DNA of 64,000 nt from Arthrobacter sp. GMC3 (GTDB lineage: Bacteria > Actinomycetota > Actinomycetes > Actinomycetales > Micrococcaceae), in contig NZ_PJIO01000008.1 of the NCBI RefSeq assembly GCF_002929305.1, positions 62,001-126,000 of the forward strand, in the 5' to 3' direction. Of the stretch, positions 63,889 to 64,000 are shown one piece after another. Position 1 is the first letter of the stretch, and each line of letters begins with the position of its first letter. Both the position numbers and the translations under genes were made by a program. The notes beneath the pieces are model-generated. The model did not search any database. It worked only from the letters and a program-made list of their open reading frames with translations, and was not told the origin of the DNA.

Positions 63889-64000
63889 GTGAATTCAATT
63901 ATGGTCTCCGCGCTCGCTTTCATCGCCGGTGTCAAGAACCGCCTCACGGGCGAAGAAAAGGGCGCCACCGCCGTTGAATACGGCATCATGGTGGCCCTCA
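63889..64000 (+). CDS. Flp/Fap-type pilin (partial, runs off the right edge)
   Basis: Open from GTG at 63889, preceded by AAGGGA at an eight-base spacing; an ATG at 63901 is the alternative. The visible protein contains KNRLTGEEKGATAVEYGIM. The type IVb pilin processing site is G|ATAVEYG with the conserved glutamate at position +5 or +6 of the mature chain. It is the structural pilin of a Tad pilus, cleaved by the upstream peptidase. The rest lies outside the window. Confidence 0.88.
   Translation, partial: MNSIMVSALAFIAGVKNRLTGEEKGATAVEYGIMVAL

Noticed and set aside
63903-63908. GGTCTC at the flp start as a further target of the hairpin loop
   Set aside because: Only six bases match, and they follow from the codons for Val-Ser; the locus is unrelated to the glycan cluster.

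Overview
The window is high-GC DNA from an actinobacterium, most likely a member of the Micrococcaceae (Arthrobacter-like). This rests on gene content and order: prs-glmU-tRNA-Gln, an ABC-F ATPase, ispE-rsmA-rpfB-tatD, rsmI divergent from an actinobacterial protein mannosyltransferase, a BldC-like regulator and a Tad/Flp pilus locus. GTG and TTG starts are frequent, and stop/start overlaps of the ATGA or GTGA type link many neighbouring genes. I assign it by gene content only, not by a database match.

Bases 1-32,000 form one large envelope or extracellular polysaccharide cluster. A minus-strand operon (6684 to 1) encodes the initiating sugar-phosphate transferase followed by five nucleotide-sugar enzymes: an oxidoreductase, an epimerase, two PLP aminotransferases and an N-acetyltransferase. 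These are the enzyme types that make N-acetylated amino sugars. Plus-strand ugd supplies UDP-glucuronate, followed by a secreted beta-helix protein. Next come a glycosyltransferase, a low-molecular-weight tyrosine phosphatase, and a plus-strand run encoding a Wzy-like polymerase, a Wzc-like chain-length/tyrosine kinase, a NodZ-like glycosyltransferase and a Wzx-like flippase. A second long minus-strand run (31717 to 17937) carries a cytidylyltransferase-like protein, three glycosyltransferases, a lipoprotein, a 1573-residue multidomain secreted protein, a further glycosyltransferase, a CDP-alcohol phosphotransferase, a pyruvyltransferase-family protein and an FrhB-like iron-sulfur protein. Together they cover precursor synthesis, assembly, decoration, export and surface display of a polysaccharide.

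Bases 32,500-38,060 hold two overlapping, very large LuxR-type ATPase regulators. They sit next to the polysaccharide genes, and an identical 10-bp palindrome lies on either side of the pair. The second regulator has lost the P-loop lysine. A 79-bp element with a strong hairpin is duplicated upstream of the sugar-phosphate transferase and of the cytidylyltransferase. Its loop is complementary to the start region of several cluster genes.

Bases 38,100-49,850 are minus-strand housekeeping genes (pth, rplY, prs, glmU, tRNA-Gln, an AbiEi/DUF559 protein between two copies of a terminator-like repeat, ABC-F, ispE, rsmA, rpfB, tatD). Bases 49,900-54,900 are a plus-strand MoxR-DUF58-transglutaminase operon. 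Bases 55,000-62,800 carry a succinate-semialdehyde-type dehydrogenase, rsmI, a protein mannosyltransferase, two membrane proteins, an RDD protein and a BldC-like regulator. The window ends in the start of a Tad/Flp pilus locus: a prepilin peptidase and a truncated Flp pilin.
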